Shown in pieces: positions 1 to 7,987 of a stretch of 54,634 bases of DNA (its first letter is position 1; the number at the start of each line of letters is the position of its first letter). This DNA is from an uncultured Gammaproteobacteria bacterium. Its GTDB lineage: Bacteria > Pseudomonadota > Gammaproteobacteria > CAKMZV01. Position numbers and translations under genes: made by a program. The notes under the pieces were generated by a model. The model was given only the letters and a program-made list of their open reading frames with translations. It was not told the DNA's origin and did no database searches. The DNA lies in the NCBI GenBank assembly GCA_929200535.1, contig CAKMZV010000013.1, forward strand, positions 1 to 54,634, read 5' to 3'.

Positions 1-1046
1 CATCCTGCTCTGATAATTCAAAAGATGTCTCAGCAACGACCTTTATTGATACCCCCGGTCTTAGCTTAACAGCGGATAGTGTTTCACAAATTACGGTACG
101 GTGGAATAGCGTTGCTGGAGTAGCGTATTATGAAATTTACCGCAACACTAGCAATACAAATACTAGCTTGACAGCTATTGCTAGCCCTATGGTAAGTGAA
201 GGTACCACTTATACTGATAGCGGGCTTACCCCAAAAACCAGATATTATTATTGGATTAAAGCATGCAATACAGGGAATAATTGCTCTGCATTTTCAGAAA
301 TGGCATCCACACAAACACATGCCGTACCGTTTCCACTCAACGACACAGGCATTACTTGGAGTGGAAATTACTCATCAGGTAATTCAACTGGTACCAATTG
401 CACCCCCACAGGCTTTGCCACAGGCACCGAGCAAGATTGCGATCAGGGTAGAGATGCTCAAGCCGATGATGGCAAGCTGACTAAAGTAGGCAGAGGTAAT
501 GCAGGCTTTGATTTTACCAAATTGGGTAGCACTGGCACAGTATTGGTAGATCAAAACCAAAGCTGGTCAAACTCAGGCAGTGAATCGGCAGGCACAAAAT
601 GGAGCTGTATAAAAGATAACCACACAGGTTTAGTCTGGGAGGTCAAAACCGATGATGGTGGCATTCACGATAAGGATACTGAGTACGCTTGGGGTGGGAA
701 AACGGCTATTGGTGAGGATGCCAAGCCCCGTTGGGGGACCGACTGGTTCAACGCTTGGGATACTCTAGTCGATGGAAGTAATAACGCTACTTTATGCGGT
801 TTTACTGATTGGCGTGTACCAGTGAGAGAAGAGTTACGCTCCATTGTTGATTATAGTCGCACCAAGCCGGCTATTGATACGAATTATTTTCCCAATACGC
901 CATCATCGCGTTATTGGACGTCCTCGCCCAATGCCGGCAATCATCGAGATGCCTGGAATTTCGATTTCAGTAACGGCAATGACAACCTCATCTCCCGCTT
1001 CGGCGACATTCATGTGCGGTTAGTGCGTGGCGGTAGTGGTTCTTAA
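1..1046 (+). CDS. Fibronectin type III plus DUF1566 surface protein, 5' truncated
   Basis: The frame is open from the first bases of the window, so the true start lies upstream; the TTG at 168 is internal. Residues encoded by about 60-330 form a fibronectin type III-like module (VRWNSVAGVAYYEIYR, then TPKTRYYYWIKAC). The C-terminal half is a DUF1566 (Lcl C-terminal) domain: TGLVWEVKT, FTDWRVPVREELRSIVD, FPNTP, YWTSSP and the terminal VRLVRGG. DUF1566 is related to the C-type-lectin fold and is a known target class of diversity-generating retroelements. The last 45 or so codons match those of the gene ending at 1825 in a very unusual way (see findings). Likely exported and ligand-binding (inference); its ligand is unknown. 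Confidence 0.8.
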   Translation, partial: SCSDNSKDVSATTFIDTPGLSLTADSVSQITVRWNSVAGVAYYEIYRNTSNTNTSLTAIASPMVSEGTTYTDSGLTPKTRYYYWIKACNTGNNCSAFSEMASTQTHAVPFPLNDTGITWSGNYSSGNSTGTNCTPTGFATGTEQDCDQGRDAQADDGKLTKVGRGNAGFDFTKLGSTGTVLVDQNQSWSNSGSESAGTKWSCIKDNHTGLVWEVKTDDGGIHDKDTEYAWGGKTAIGEDAKPRWGTDWFNAWDTLVDGSNNATLCGFTDWRVPVREELRSIVDYSRTKPAIDTNYFPNTPSSRYWTSSPNAGNHRDAWNFDFSNGNDNLISRFGDIHVRLVRGGSGS

Positions 1047-1086
1047 TTTTTTTATTTTATCAATCAATAAAATTAGCAAAATAATT

Positions 1087-1209
1087 ATGAGCCAATGGCA
1101 CCGAGAAAAATTCACCATTTGGGCAGATGCTGAACGCCTAAATCTATTAATTGAAGAAGCCGTACGTACCTTTCCAGGCTGCCAATTGCGCCAAGTGGAA
1201 ACGAGGTGA
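1087..1209 (+). CDS. Small 40-aa ORF between the DUF1566 genes
   Basis: An ATG at 1087 opens 40 codons (MSQWHREKFTIW, then LIEEAVRTFPGC) ending at 1209. No convincing ribosome binding site precedes it. I do not recognise the family. The segment with a helix followed by FP and a later LR faintly recalls the FP-containing turn of S23/Avd four-helix proteins, but the ORF is far too short for those and the likeness may be chance. It may be a gene fragment or untranslated. The DUF1566 gene at 1280 follows after 70 bp. Confidence 0.25.
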   Translation: MSQWHREKFTIWADAERLNLLIEEAVRTFPGCQLRQVETR

Positions 1210-1279
1210 AATCTTATCCTAAAAAGTGCCTACCAATAAATAAAAATAATAACCACAATAAATTAACAGGAAAAAAACA

Positions 1280-1825
1280 ATGATAAAAACACAAATGATA
1301 AAAACACACCGCTGGTTATTGGCTACGCTACTGAGTATGTACGGCATAAGCGCCATAGCCGCTCAAGAGTGCTTACCTGAATCCCAGTACCCCAATCAAT
1401 GGAAGGACAGTCGTTATACAGACCATAGCAACGGCACAGTAACAGACAACAACACAAACCTAATGTGGGCGAAATGCTCACTGGGACAAAATGCCACCGC
1501 ATGCAGTGGCTCAGCCACTACTTACACGTGGAAACAGGCCCTTGAAGCAGCAAGCAATAGCACCCTTGCAGAATATAGTGATTGGCGCCTCCCCAATATC
1601 AAGGAAATTGGTTCTCTATCAGCACTAAATTGTCTTAATCCTACCATCAATCTGAACCTTTTCCCCAATACCCCAACATCGGCTTTTTGGGCGTCCTCGC
1701 CCTATGCCGGCAGTAGTGGCAATGCCTGGATTTTCTTTTTCTTTGGCGGCAGTGACGGCAATGAAAGCCGTGACCGCAACGGCTACAGTCGTGTGCGGTT
1801 AGTGCGTGGCGGCAGTGGTTCTTAA
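1280..1825 (+). CDS. Secreted DUF1566 domain protein
   Basis: 181 aa. Residues 1-28 look like a signal peptide (basic start, hydrophobic WLLATLLSMYGISAIAA, cleavage before QECLP). The rest is one DUF1566 domain: GTVTDNNTNLMWAKC, YSDWRLPNIKEIGSL, FPNTP, FWASSP and the terminal VRLVRGGSGS. The start at 1280 follows AGGA at a proper distance; a second in-frame ATG at 1295 comes from a short duplication of ATGATAAAAACACA. The domain keeps the conserved scaffold, while the segment between WASSP and VRLVRGG differs from its neighbour mostly in first and second codon bases, as expected for a lectin-like variable surface. Function is not known. Confidence 0.8.
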   Translation: MIKTQMIKTHRWLLATLLSMYGISAIAAQECLPESQYPNQWKDSRYTDHSNGTVTDNNTNLMWAKCSLGQNATACSGSATTYTWKQALEAASNSTLAEYSDWRLPNIKEIGSLSALNCLNPTINLNLFPNTPTSAFWASSPYAGSSGNAWIFFFFGGSDGNESRDRNGYSRVRLVRGGSGS

Positions 1826-1858
1826 TTTTTTATTTTAAAAGGGAAGGACTTACTCTTA

Positions 1859-2156
1859 GAGACCTTTGCATAAAAGTATGGCACAAAAAACGTTTTTACT
1901 CTTGGCGAGCTTGCGAGCCTTAGAGTAACAGTGTTTGAACTGCTTGCAGGTAAAAGAAAAAAGATAAAAAATCGTTCTGATTGAGGCGTGGAACGCAGCT
2001 AATACGTCCGTCTTCGCAAGTTTCACAACACAAAAAGCGTTTTTACTCTTGGTGAGTTTACGAACCATAGAGTAACAGCGTTTGAAGCGCTTGCGAATAA
2101 AAATCAGGGCGATTTTTTATCTTTTTTACTTGTCATATCTTTTGTGCAAAAGTCTC
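1859..2156. mobile_element. Non-autonomous MITE, long form, copy 1
   Basis: A 298-bp element with imperfect inverted ends: GAGACCTTTGCATAAAAG on the left and the complement of GAGACTTTTGCACAAAAG on the right. It is flanked by a perfect 5-bp duplication TCTTA (1854-1858 and 2157-2161). Inside are two similar 69-bp direct modules (1882-1950 and 2029-2097, roughly 83% identical by eye), each starting CACAAAAA and containing a hairpin TTACTCTTGGC...AGAGTAA. It has no transposase, so it would need one in trans. It is nearly identical to the copy at 46490-46786. Its ORFs on the minus strand are not genes. Confidence 0.88.
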
Positions 2157-2224
2157 TCTTAATAATAATCAGGGTCAGGGTGTGATTTATTTGCGGAAAC
2201 TGTAACAAAATCTCCGCTGTACAC

Positions 2225-2271
2225 GTCATTGCGAGGTAGCGTTTTTCAGCGACCGTGGCAATCTCTGTCAT
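2225..2271. repeat. Palindromic intergenic repeat (GTCATTGCGAGG type)
   Basis: The segment has outer arms ATTGC (2228-2232) and GCAAT (2258-2262), inner GAGG/CCGTG partners and flanks GTC and CTC. Repeats reading GTCATTGCGAGG...CGTGGCAATCTC are widespread in bacterial intergenic regions. Only one copy lies in this window. It sits between the MITE and the end of the ABC ATPase gene. No gene was seen in 2157-2332. Confidence 0.5.
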
Positions 2272-2332
2272 CCCTTTTTTATTTTTGGTTGAATACGTGT
2301 AGTAGTACAATGTTTCTACGAATCTTCTGTAG

Positions 2333-3094
2333 CTATATTAAATGGCTGAGAAAATGTTGAAATTCTTTACTTTGGGGTTGGGTTAGGATATTTTCACCTT
2401 CTTCGGCTATTTTTCCATCTTTTAAGAATAGAACATAATCCGAGATTTTCTTGGCGAATTCAATTTCGTGGGTAACGAGAATCATTGTGCGATTTTCTTT
2501 GGCAATATCGCCCATTAGTTGAAGAATGCCATAAACCATTTCGGGGTCTAAGGCGGAGGTGGGTTCATCAAAGAGTAGAACCTTGGGGTTCATTGCTAAT
2601 GCTCTGGCAATGCCAATGCGTTGTTTTTGCCCACCTGAGAGTTGCGATGGGTATTTTTTGATGTGTTGGTGCATATCTACTTTTTTTAGTATCTCATAAG
2701 CTTCATCACTGGCTTCGGCTCGGCTTTTTTTAAGCACGATTGTCGGAGCTTCAATCACATTTTCCATTATCGTTTTATGCGACCATAAATTAAATTGTTG
2801 AAATACCATACTAATATTTTTTCTTAGTGCTATTAGCTCTTGTTGATTAGATACCATAGCGTTGCCTTTCTTATCTTTGCTTAGAGCAATATTTTTTCCA
2901 GCAAATTCAATTTTTCCAGCAGAGGGGATTTCCAATAGATTTAGGCATCTAAGAAGTGTGCTTTTGCCAGATCCGCTGGAGCCAAGAATGGTAACTACTT
3001 GCCCTTCATAGGCTGTGAGTGAAACGCCTTTTAAAACAGCATCTTGTCCGAAGTTTTTTTCAATATTTGTGGCTTGAATAATTGGAGTTTTCAT
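2333..3094 (-). CDS. Polar amino acid ABC transporter ATP-binding protein (HisP/GlnQ type)
   Basis: 253 aa, normal for the family. Walker A GSSGSGKST (residues 38-46), Q-loop VFQQFNLW, signature LSGGQKQR, Walker B VLLFDEPTSALDP and switch THE are all present. The segment between Walker A and the Q-loop is extended, as in HisP-like ATPases of the PAAT family, which energise uptake of basic or polar amino acids. No permease or binding-protein gene is adjacent, so it is either an orphan or works with components coded elsewhere. It begins 4 bp after the ThiF/MoeB-like gene and is the last gene of the trxA-rho-ctaA string. Confidence 0.85.
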   Translation of the reverse strand: MKTPIIQATNIEKNFGQDAVLKGVSLTAYEGQVVTILGSSGSGKSTLLRCLNLLEIPSAGKIEFAGKNIALSKDKKGNAMVSNQQELIALRKNISMVFQQFNLWSHKTIMENVIEAPTIVLKKSRAEASDEAYEILKKVDMHQHIKKYPSQLSGGQKQRIGIARALAMNPKVLLFDEPTSALDPEMVYGILQLMGDIAKENRTMILVTHEIEFAKKISDYVLFLKDGKIAEEGENILTQPQSKEFQHFLSHLI

Positions 3095-3098
3095 AGCA

Positions 3099-3884
3099 TT
3101 AAGGATGTTGTTTTTGACATTGACAGGCTGGGTCTGCTTTTATTTGAATAATACGTTGTTGTTGGCTTAGGGTATCTAATAACAATAAACGATTATCTAA
3201 GGTGGGTAAGCCCATTAACATTTTGAGCGTCTCATTGGCTTGCATTACGCCGAGAATGCCAGCAGCGGTCGAAAGTACGCCGACTTCACTGCAGTTCTGG
3301 ATTTCTTGAGGTGGGGAGTTGCTATCGGGAGGTGGAAATAAACAGGCATAGCAGGCACTTTCTTCTTTTCTAAAATCAAAGCAGGCTAATTGTCCTTGGA
3401 AGGCAATAACAGAGGCAGAAATCAAGGGTTTTTTATAGTGTTTGCAAAGTGTGTTTACAAGGTAGCGAGTATCAAAATTATCACTGCAATCAACCACAAT
3501 AGTTGCCTGTTTAATCAATGTCTTTGCATTTTTTTGAGTCAGTTTTTGCTCTATTGGAGTAATGTGTGTGTGTGGGTTGAATTGGGTTAATAAGCTAACT
3601 GCAGATGCTGTTTTTTTATTGCCTATATTTTTTGTGGAGTGAATAACTTGACGTTGCAAATTTGATAGTTCTATCTCGTCATAGTCCACAAGCACTAATT
3701 CTCCTATACCACTGGCATTGAGATAAAGAGAACAAGGGCTGCCGAGCCCTCCTAAGCCAATGATTAAGGCACTTGCATTTTTCAGAGCAACTTGTCCTTG
3801 ATAGCCTATTTCTGGTAGAAAAATTTGTCGGCTATAGCGTTTTAGTTCATCAATTTCAAATGGGGAAGGGGAGTTAGAGGGCAT
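3099..3884 (-). CDS. HesA/MoeB/ThiF family adenylyltransferase
   Basis: 261 aa. E1-like fold: RYSRQIFLPEIGYQGQ at the N-terminus, nucleotide-binding GLGGLGSP, then DEIELSNLQRQVIH with the adenylation residues, DCSDN and ITASAV-like ISASV. Zinc cysteines are visible as CYAC and the terminal CQC; a candidate active-site cysteine is in NCSEVGVLS. These enzymes adenylate the C-terminal glycine of a sulfur carrier (MoaD for molybdopterin, ThiS for thiazole). Sequence alone does not separate MoeB from ThiF here, and no carrier gene is adjacent. The start overlaps the end of ctaA by 11 bp. Confidence 0.85.
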   Translation of the reverse strand: MPSNSPSPFEIDELKRYSRQIFLPEIGYQGQVALKNASALIIGLGGLGSPCSLYLNASGIGELVLVDYDEIELSNLQRQVIHSTKNIGNKKTASAVSLLTQFNPHTHITPIEQKLTQKNAKTLIKQATIVVDCSDNFDTRYLVNTLCKHYKKPLISASVIAFQGQLACFDFRKEESACYACLFPPPDSNSPPQEIQNCSEVGVLSTAAGILGVMQANETLKMLMGLPTLDNRLLLLDTLSQQQRIIQIKADPACQCQKQHP

Positions 3885-4878
3885 TTATCAAGGTGAGGCT
3901 TTTTCTGTGGTGTTTTAATTGAATAAAAAAATTGAATTGAATGCCAAGAATAATTGTTGCTAATAGTAAATGAGCTGGTTGTACAATAATTGGAAATTCA
4001 TAGTGATTGAGCAATGAGCCGCTGATGATTTGTAGTGTAATTAACAAACAAACAATCATTTGATGGGAGAATAAAAATGTATTTTTAAAGTGTTTATAAA
4101 TGGTAAATAATAGAAATATATTCGCAATAATAATCACCCAAGAGAAGCTACGATGGACATAAAAAAGCTCACTGAGAAGATTAACCCATTGGCTTCTTTC
4201 ATTGGTAATTTTGCCAGCAAAGTCTATCATTTCTCTTACTTGAGTTCCCATCAATATCTGTAGCAATAATATGCTCAAAACAAAGACAATAAGATAATAA
4301 GTTTTTTTATATTCTTTGAGGGGTGTGTTGGTTGGTAGTCGAAAATTTTGTTCGGCATTGCTTGATAGACGGATAGAAAATATGAGATAAATGTAAAGAC
4401 TCATAATAATTAGTGCAATTATCATATGTGCACTAATCATCCCTGGAAGTAAATTAGTGGCAACGACAATTGCTCCTAAGCCACCTTGAAGACAAACTAA
4501 AATGAAAATACTTAGAGATAAGCACATTAATTTTTTATGTGTTTTCCGAAAATATAGTGAAAATAAGAAAATACATAAAGAGAGAAAACCAACAAAAACA
4601 CCAAAAAGGCGGTTTAGGTACTCGGTCCAAGTCTTTTGAACGTTGAATTTTTCTAATGTTTGGTTTTTGCCCGCTAACTTAGGAGCATAGATTTTTTGAT
4701 AGTCTGGAGGAAGTTGAGATTCTGAAATAGGGGGAATAATTCGTCCAAAACAAGTCGGCCAATCTGGACAACCCATTCCAGATCCAGAGGCACGTACAGA
4801 GGCACCAATAAGAATTAAAGTATAAACAGCAAGTAGCGAAACAATGGTCAGTCTTTTAAAAAAATTAAGCTTTTCCAT
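3874..4878 (-). CDS. ctaA: Heme A synthase, CtaA/COX15 family
   Basis: 334 aa integral membrane protein with about eight hydrophobic helices. Diagnostic motifs are GASVRASGSGMGCPDWPTC after helix 1, the EYLNRLFG segment, QGGLGAIVV and a second half with VHRSFSW. CtaA oxidises the C8 methyl of heme O to the formyl of heme A, which serves aa3-type terminal oxidases. This implies a heme-copper oxidase elsewhere in the genome. The gene lies 29 bp downstream of rho and overlaps the following adenylyltransferase gene. Confidence 0.88.
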   Translation of the reverse strand: MEKLNFFKRLTIVSLLAVYTLILIGASVRASGSGMGCPDWPTCFGRIIPPISESQLPPDYQKIYAPKLAGKNQTLEKFNVQKTWTEYLNRLFGVFVGFLSLCIFLFSLYFRKTHKKLMCLSLSIFILVCLQGGLGAIVVATNLLPGMISAHMIIALIIMSLYIYLIFSIRLSSNAEQNFRLPTNTPLKEYKKTYYLIVFVLSILLLQILMGTQVREMIDFAGKITNERSQWVNLLSELFYVHRSFSWVIIIANIFLLFTIYKHFKNTFLFSHQMIVCLLITLQIISGSLLNHYEFPIIVQPAHLLLATIILGIQFNFFIQLKHHRKSLTLINAL

Positions 4879-4907
4879 TAAATGAAAATTTTTAATTTAG
4901 TTGACGA

Positions 4908-6164
4908 TTATTTACGCATCGCCTCAAAAAAATCAGCATTAGTTTTGGTTTTTGCCAGGCGGTCAATTAAAAATTCAGTGGCTTCAGTGTCTTCCATTGA
5001 GGATAATAATTTGCGAATAACCCAAATACGGTTTAATTCTTCAGCTGAACAGATAAGTTCTTCACGTCTTGTACCGCTTCTATTAATGTTAATAGCAGGA
5101 AATACACGTTTTTCAGCAAGTTTGCGATCAAGGTGAATTTCCATATTTCCAGTACCTTTAAATTCTTCATAGATAACTTCATCCATTTTTGAACCTGTGT
5201 CAATGAGTGCTGTAGCAATAATAGTTAAACTTCCGCCTTCTTCAACGTTACGCGCTGGTCCAAAAAGACGCTTAGGACGATGTAGTGCTTTGGCATCGAC
5301 ACCTCCAGTAAGGACTTTTCCAGAGGAGGGGGTTTCGGTATTATAGGCACGTGCTAATCTTGTGATTGAATCGAGCAGAACAACAACGTCTTTTTTATGC
5401 TCAACCAAGCTTTTAGCTTTTTCAATGACCATTTCAGCCACTTGAATATGACGACTCGCTGGTTCATCAAAAGTAGAGGAAATGACTTCACCTTTAACTG
5501 AACGTTGCATTTCTGTTACTTCTTCAGGGCGTTCATCGACTAACAATACCATCAAAATACATTCTGGATGGTTCTTTTCAATAGAATGTGCAATATTTTG
5601 TAGTAATAATGTTTTACCAGCCTTAGGCGGTGCAACAATGAGACCACGTTGTCCTTTGCCAATAGGGGCAGCTATGTCAATAATTCTTGCGGTTATATCA
5701 GAGGTTGAGCCATTGCCTGTCTCTAATTTAATGCGTTCATCTGCATGTAAAGGCGTTAAACTTTCAAAAAGTAGTCTTTTACGATTTTTTTCTGGTGGCT
5801 CAAAGTTAATGCTTTCCAATTTGTGCATCGCTAAATAGCGCTCACTATCACGTGGTGGACGCAATGTCCCTTTCAGGCTATCTCCAGTTTTGAGATTGAA
5901 TTTTCTAACTTGATTTGGCGATAAGTAAATATCATCAGGACCCGCAAGATAGGAGCATTCAGGAGAGCGTAAAAATCCAAATCCATCAGGTAATACTTCT
6001 AAAACTCCTTCACCGTCAATTTGTGTGCCATCAGCGATTTGGGCTTTGAGTATAGCGTAAATAATATCTTGTTTACGACGGCGTGATATATTGCTAATTC
6101 CTAAATCAGAAGCAAGTTGATTGACTTCAGTAATAGGCATTCTTTTAAGGTCGACGATGTTCAT
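4908..6164 (-). CDS. rho: Transcription termination factor Rho
   Basis: 418 aa, close to E. coli Rho (419). The start is placed at the ATG at 6164 ([18 protein letters not shown]), which matches known Rho N-termini; the frame is open further up to 6230, but that would overlap trxA. RNA-binding domain: [21 protein letters not shown]. ATPase: Walker A PPKAGKT, Walker [12 protein letters not shown]-loop SGKVLTGG, R-loop GTGNME. Rho is a hexameric RNA helicase that ends untranslated transcripts. It lies 13 bp after trxA, as in many gammaproteobacteria. Confidence 0.97.
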   Translation of the reverse strand: MNIVDLKRMPITEVNQLASDLGISNISRRRKQDIIYAILKAQIADGTQIDGEGVLEVLPDGFGFLRSPECSYLAGPDDIYLSPNQVRKFNLKTGDSLKGTLRPPRDSERYLAMHKLESINFEPPEKNRKRLLFESLTPLHADERIKLETGNGSTSDITARIIDIAAPIGKGQRGLIVAPPKAGKTLLLQNIAHSIEKNHPECILMVLLVDERPEEVTEMQRSVKGEVISSTFDEPASRHIQVAEMVIEKAKSLVEHKKDVVVLLDSITRLARAYNTETPSSGKVLTGGVDAKALHRPKRLFGPARNVEEGGSLTIIATALIDTGSKMDEVIYEEFKGTGNMEIHLDRKLAEKRVFPAININRSGTRREELICSAEELNRIWVIRKLLSSMEDTEATEFLIDRLAKTKTNADFFEAMRK

Positions 6165-6177
6165 TATTTTCTTTAAT

Positions 6178-6501
6178 TTAAATATGTTGCTCAAGAAATG
6201 CAGCAATTTCTGATTGAGGAAACGCTCCAACTTTTGTATCGATTGGTTCAGCGTCTTTAAAAAGTATCATTGTTGGAATGCCTCTAACCATATATTTTTG
6301 TGGTGATTGAGGATTTTCATCAATGTTGATTTTAGCAATTTGAACTTTGCCATCAAATTCAACGGCAAGTTTTTCTAAAATAGGGGCTATTGTTTTACAA
6401 GGACCGCACCATTCTGCCCAAAAATCGATAAGTACTGGAATAGTTGATTGAGTAATTGTGTTTTCAAAATTTTCATCAGTAATTTGAATGATTGCACTCA
6501 T
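6178..6501 (-). CDS. trxA: Thioredoxin
   Basis: 107 aa, single thioredoxin fold. Redox motif WAEWCGPCK around residues 29-37, cis-proline region GIPTMILF, and a buried Asp in LIDFWAEW. It is a cytosolic disulfide reductant, kept reduced by thioredoxin reductase. A GGAG ribosome binding site lies 9-10 nt upstream of the ATG. It is the first gene of the minus-strand string with rho directly behind it. Confidence 0.97.
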   Translation of the reverse strand: MSAIIQITDENFENTITQSTIPVLIDFWAEWCGPCKTIAPILEKLAVEFDGKVQIAKINIDENPQSPQKYMVRGIPTMILFKDAEPIDTKVGAFPQSEIAAFLEQHI

Positions 6502-6913
6502 ATTTTAAACTCCTATATAGATGGTAATTAACAAAGGTATTAAGTAATGGTTAAAAAAGAATGTGAGAAGAATTAGGAAGATTAATTTGCCTTGTAACTA
6601 ATGTTGGTCAAATTTAGTAATCAGGTAGTGAGATTATTTTTTTATGTGTTCAGGTAGAGTTATGGGGTTAAAAAACATTAATATTATTTGATGGGTGTCG
6701 TAGATATTTGAGTGCTACAAAGCAATGTGCCTTCTTGTATCAAGTAAATGAAGCTTGTTTTGGTAAAAGTGAAATTTTTGGTAAAAGTGAAATAGGGGGA
6801 AATAATGTTTTCGATAAATTGAGAATGAATTTCTTAATTTACTATAAGAATTATAACACACAATTTTTATTCATAAGTATTTAAATGTATAAAAGTAAGA
6901 CTAATAAAATTAT

Positions 6914-6989
<76 letters not shown>

Positions 6990-7323
6990 AAAAAAATAAA
7001 TGATTTAATTTAGTATTGAAAATATTGAGTTCTCTCTTTTTTCAACAGTTAAACTCTCTATCACAGATTATGGTTAAACTCTAATTAGATATATGGGTAT
7101 AACTGAAATTTTAGAGTTCCATCATCTCAAACAATAATTATAGATTATAAGCAAAAGATATACTTATAAGTGAAAATAATAAATAAAATTGAGAGTTTAC
7201 TTGTAATTTTTATAAAACAATTAAAATAAATTAGGAGTTGTGCCATGATATTTAAGCAAAAATTATACTCAAAATACCTTCAAAATACCTGTTGATGCTG
7301 TGAATAGCAAGTTTTTTTGACGG

Positions 7324-7329
7324 TATAAT
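7324..7329 (+). promoter_or_regulatory. Candidate -10 box upstream of the DUF1185 operon
   Basis: A perfect TATAAT lies 44 bp before the ATG at 7373. No good -35 box is seen at the usual distance; a TTGACG lies too close. A GGTGA ribosome-binding-like sequence precedes the start codon. Confidence 0.35.
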
Positions 7330-7372
7330 GGGTTCTATGAATATTTTTTATAAAGTTATATGGTGAAAAAAA

Positions 7373-7972
7373 ATGAGTTTAGAAATTAGAAAAGTAGTAA
7401 CCTTCAACGAAGAAACACGAATTGAAGGCTTTCGTAAAGTAGAGTCTCCTTTACGTTTATTTGCAGCAGCTGCTGTTATACGGAATCCTTGGGCTGGGCG
7501 TTATGTTGAGGATCTTAAGCCCGAAATTAGAGGTTACGGACCTATATTAGGGGAGTTACTTACCAAAGAAATGCTTGAAATTGCTGGCGGTGGGGATAAC
7601 ATTGAGGCATACGGCAAGGCTGCTATTGTCGGTTTAAATGGAGAAATAGAGCATGCTTCTGCATTAATTCATACCTTACATTTTGGTAATCATTATCGTG
7701 AAGCTGTTGGGGCAAAAAGTTATTTATCTTTTACAAATTCTCGCGGACCAGCGAATACACAATTGATGATTCCTTTAATGGATAAGCACGATGCCTCACG
7801 TCGTTCCCATTATCTTACTGTGCAATTTTCAATTTTTGATGCACCGAGTGCGGATGAATTAGTTATTGCTCTTGGTGGCTCAACTGGTGGAAGACCTCAT
7901 CATAGAATTGGGGATAGACATCAAGACCTTAAAGAATTAGGACATTCTTCTGAAAATCCTGCTGGTGTTTAA
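7373..7972 (+). CDS. DUF1185 / amino acid synthesis family protein
   Basis: 199 aa, full length for the AA_synth (DUF1185, PF06684) family. Recognisable features are RKVVTFNEETRIEGFR, AAAAVIRNPWAGRYVEDL, GKAAIVGLNGEIEHASALIHT and a GGSTGGRPHHRIGDR C-terminus. The biochemical role of the family is not settled; it often travels with flavin reductases, aldehyde dehydrogenases and amidohydrolases in catabolic clusters, as here. It is the first gene of an apparent operon with 7988 (15-bp gap) and 8925 (19-bp gap). Confidence 0.8.
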   Translation: MSLEIRKVVTFNEETRIEGFRKVESPLRLFAAAAVIRNPWAGRYVEDLKPEIRGYGPILGELLTKEMLEIAGGGDNIEAYGKAAIVGLNGEIEHASALIHTLHFGNHYREAVGAKSYLSFTNSRGPANTQLMIPLMDKHDASRRSHYLTVQFSIFDAPSADELVIALGGSTGGRPHHRIGDRHQDLKELGHSSENPAGV

Positions 7973-7987
7973 TTTTCATAAAAAAAT

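Noticed and set aside
1856-2310. Minus-strand ORFs of 68-70 codons
   Set aside because: The first lies inside the MITE and the second covers the end of the MITE and a palindromic repeat; neither has protein-like composition or a ribosome binding site.
6165-6230. Longer N-terminus for Rho
   Set aside because: It would overlap trxA by more than 50 bp and add a sequence absent from known Rho proteins; the ATG at 6164 fits.
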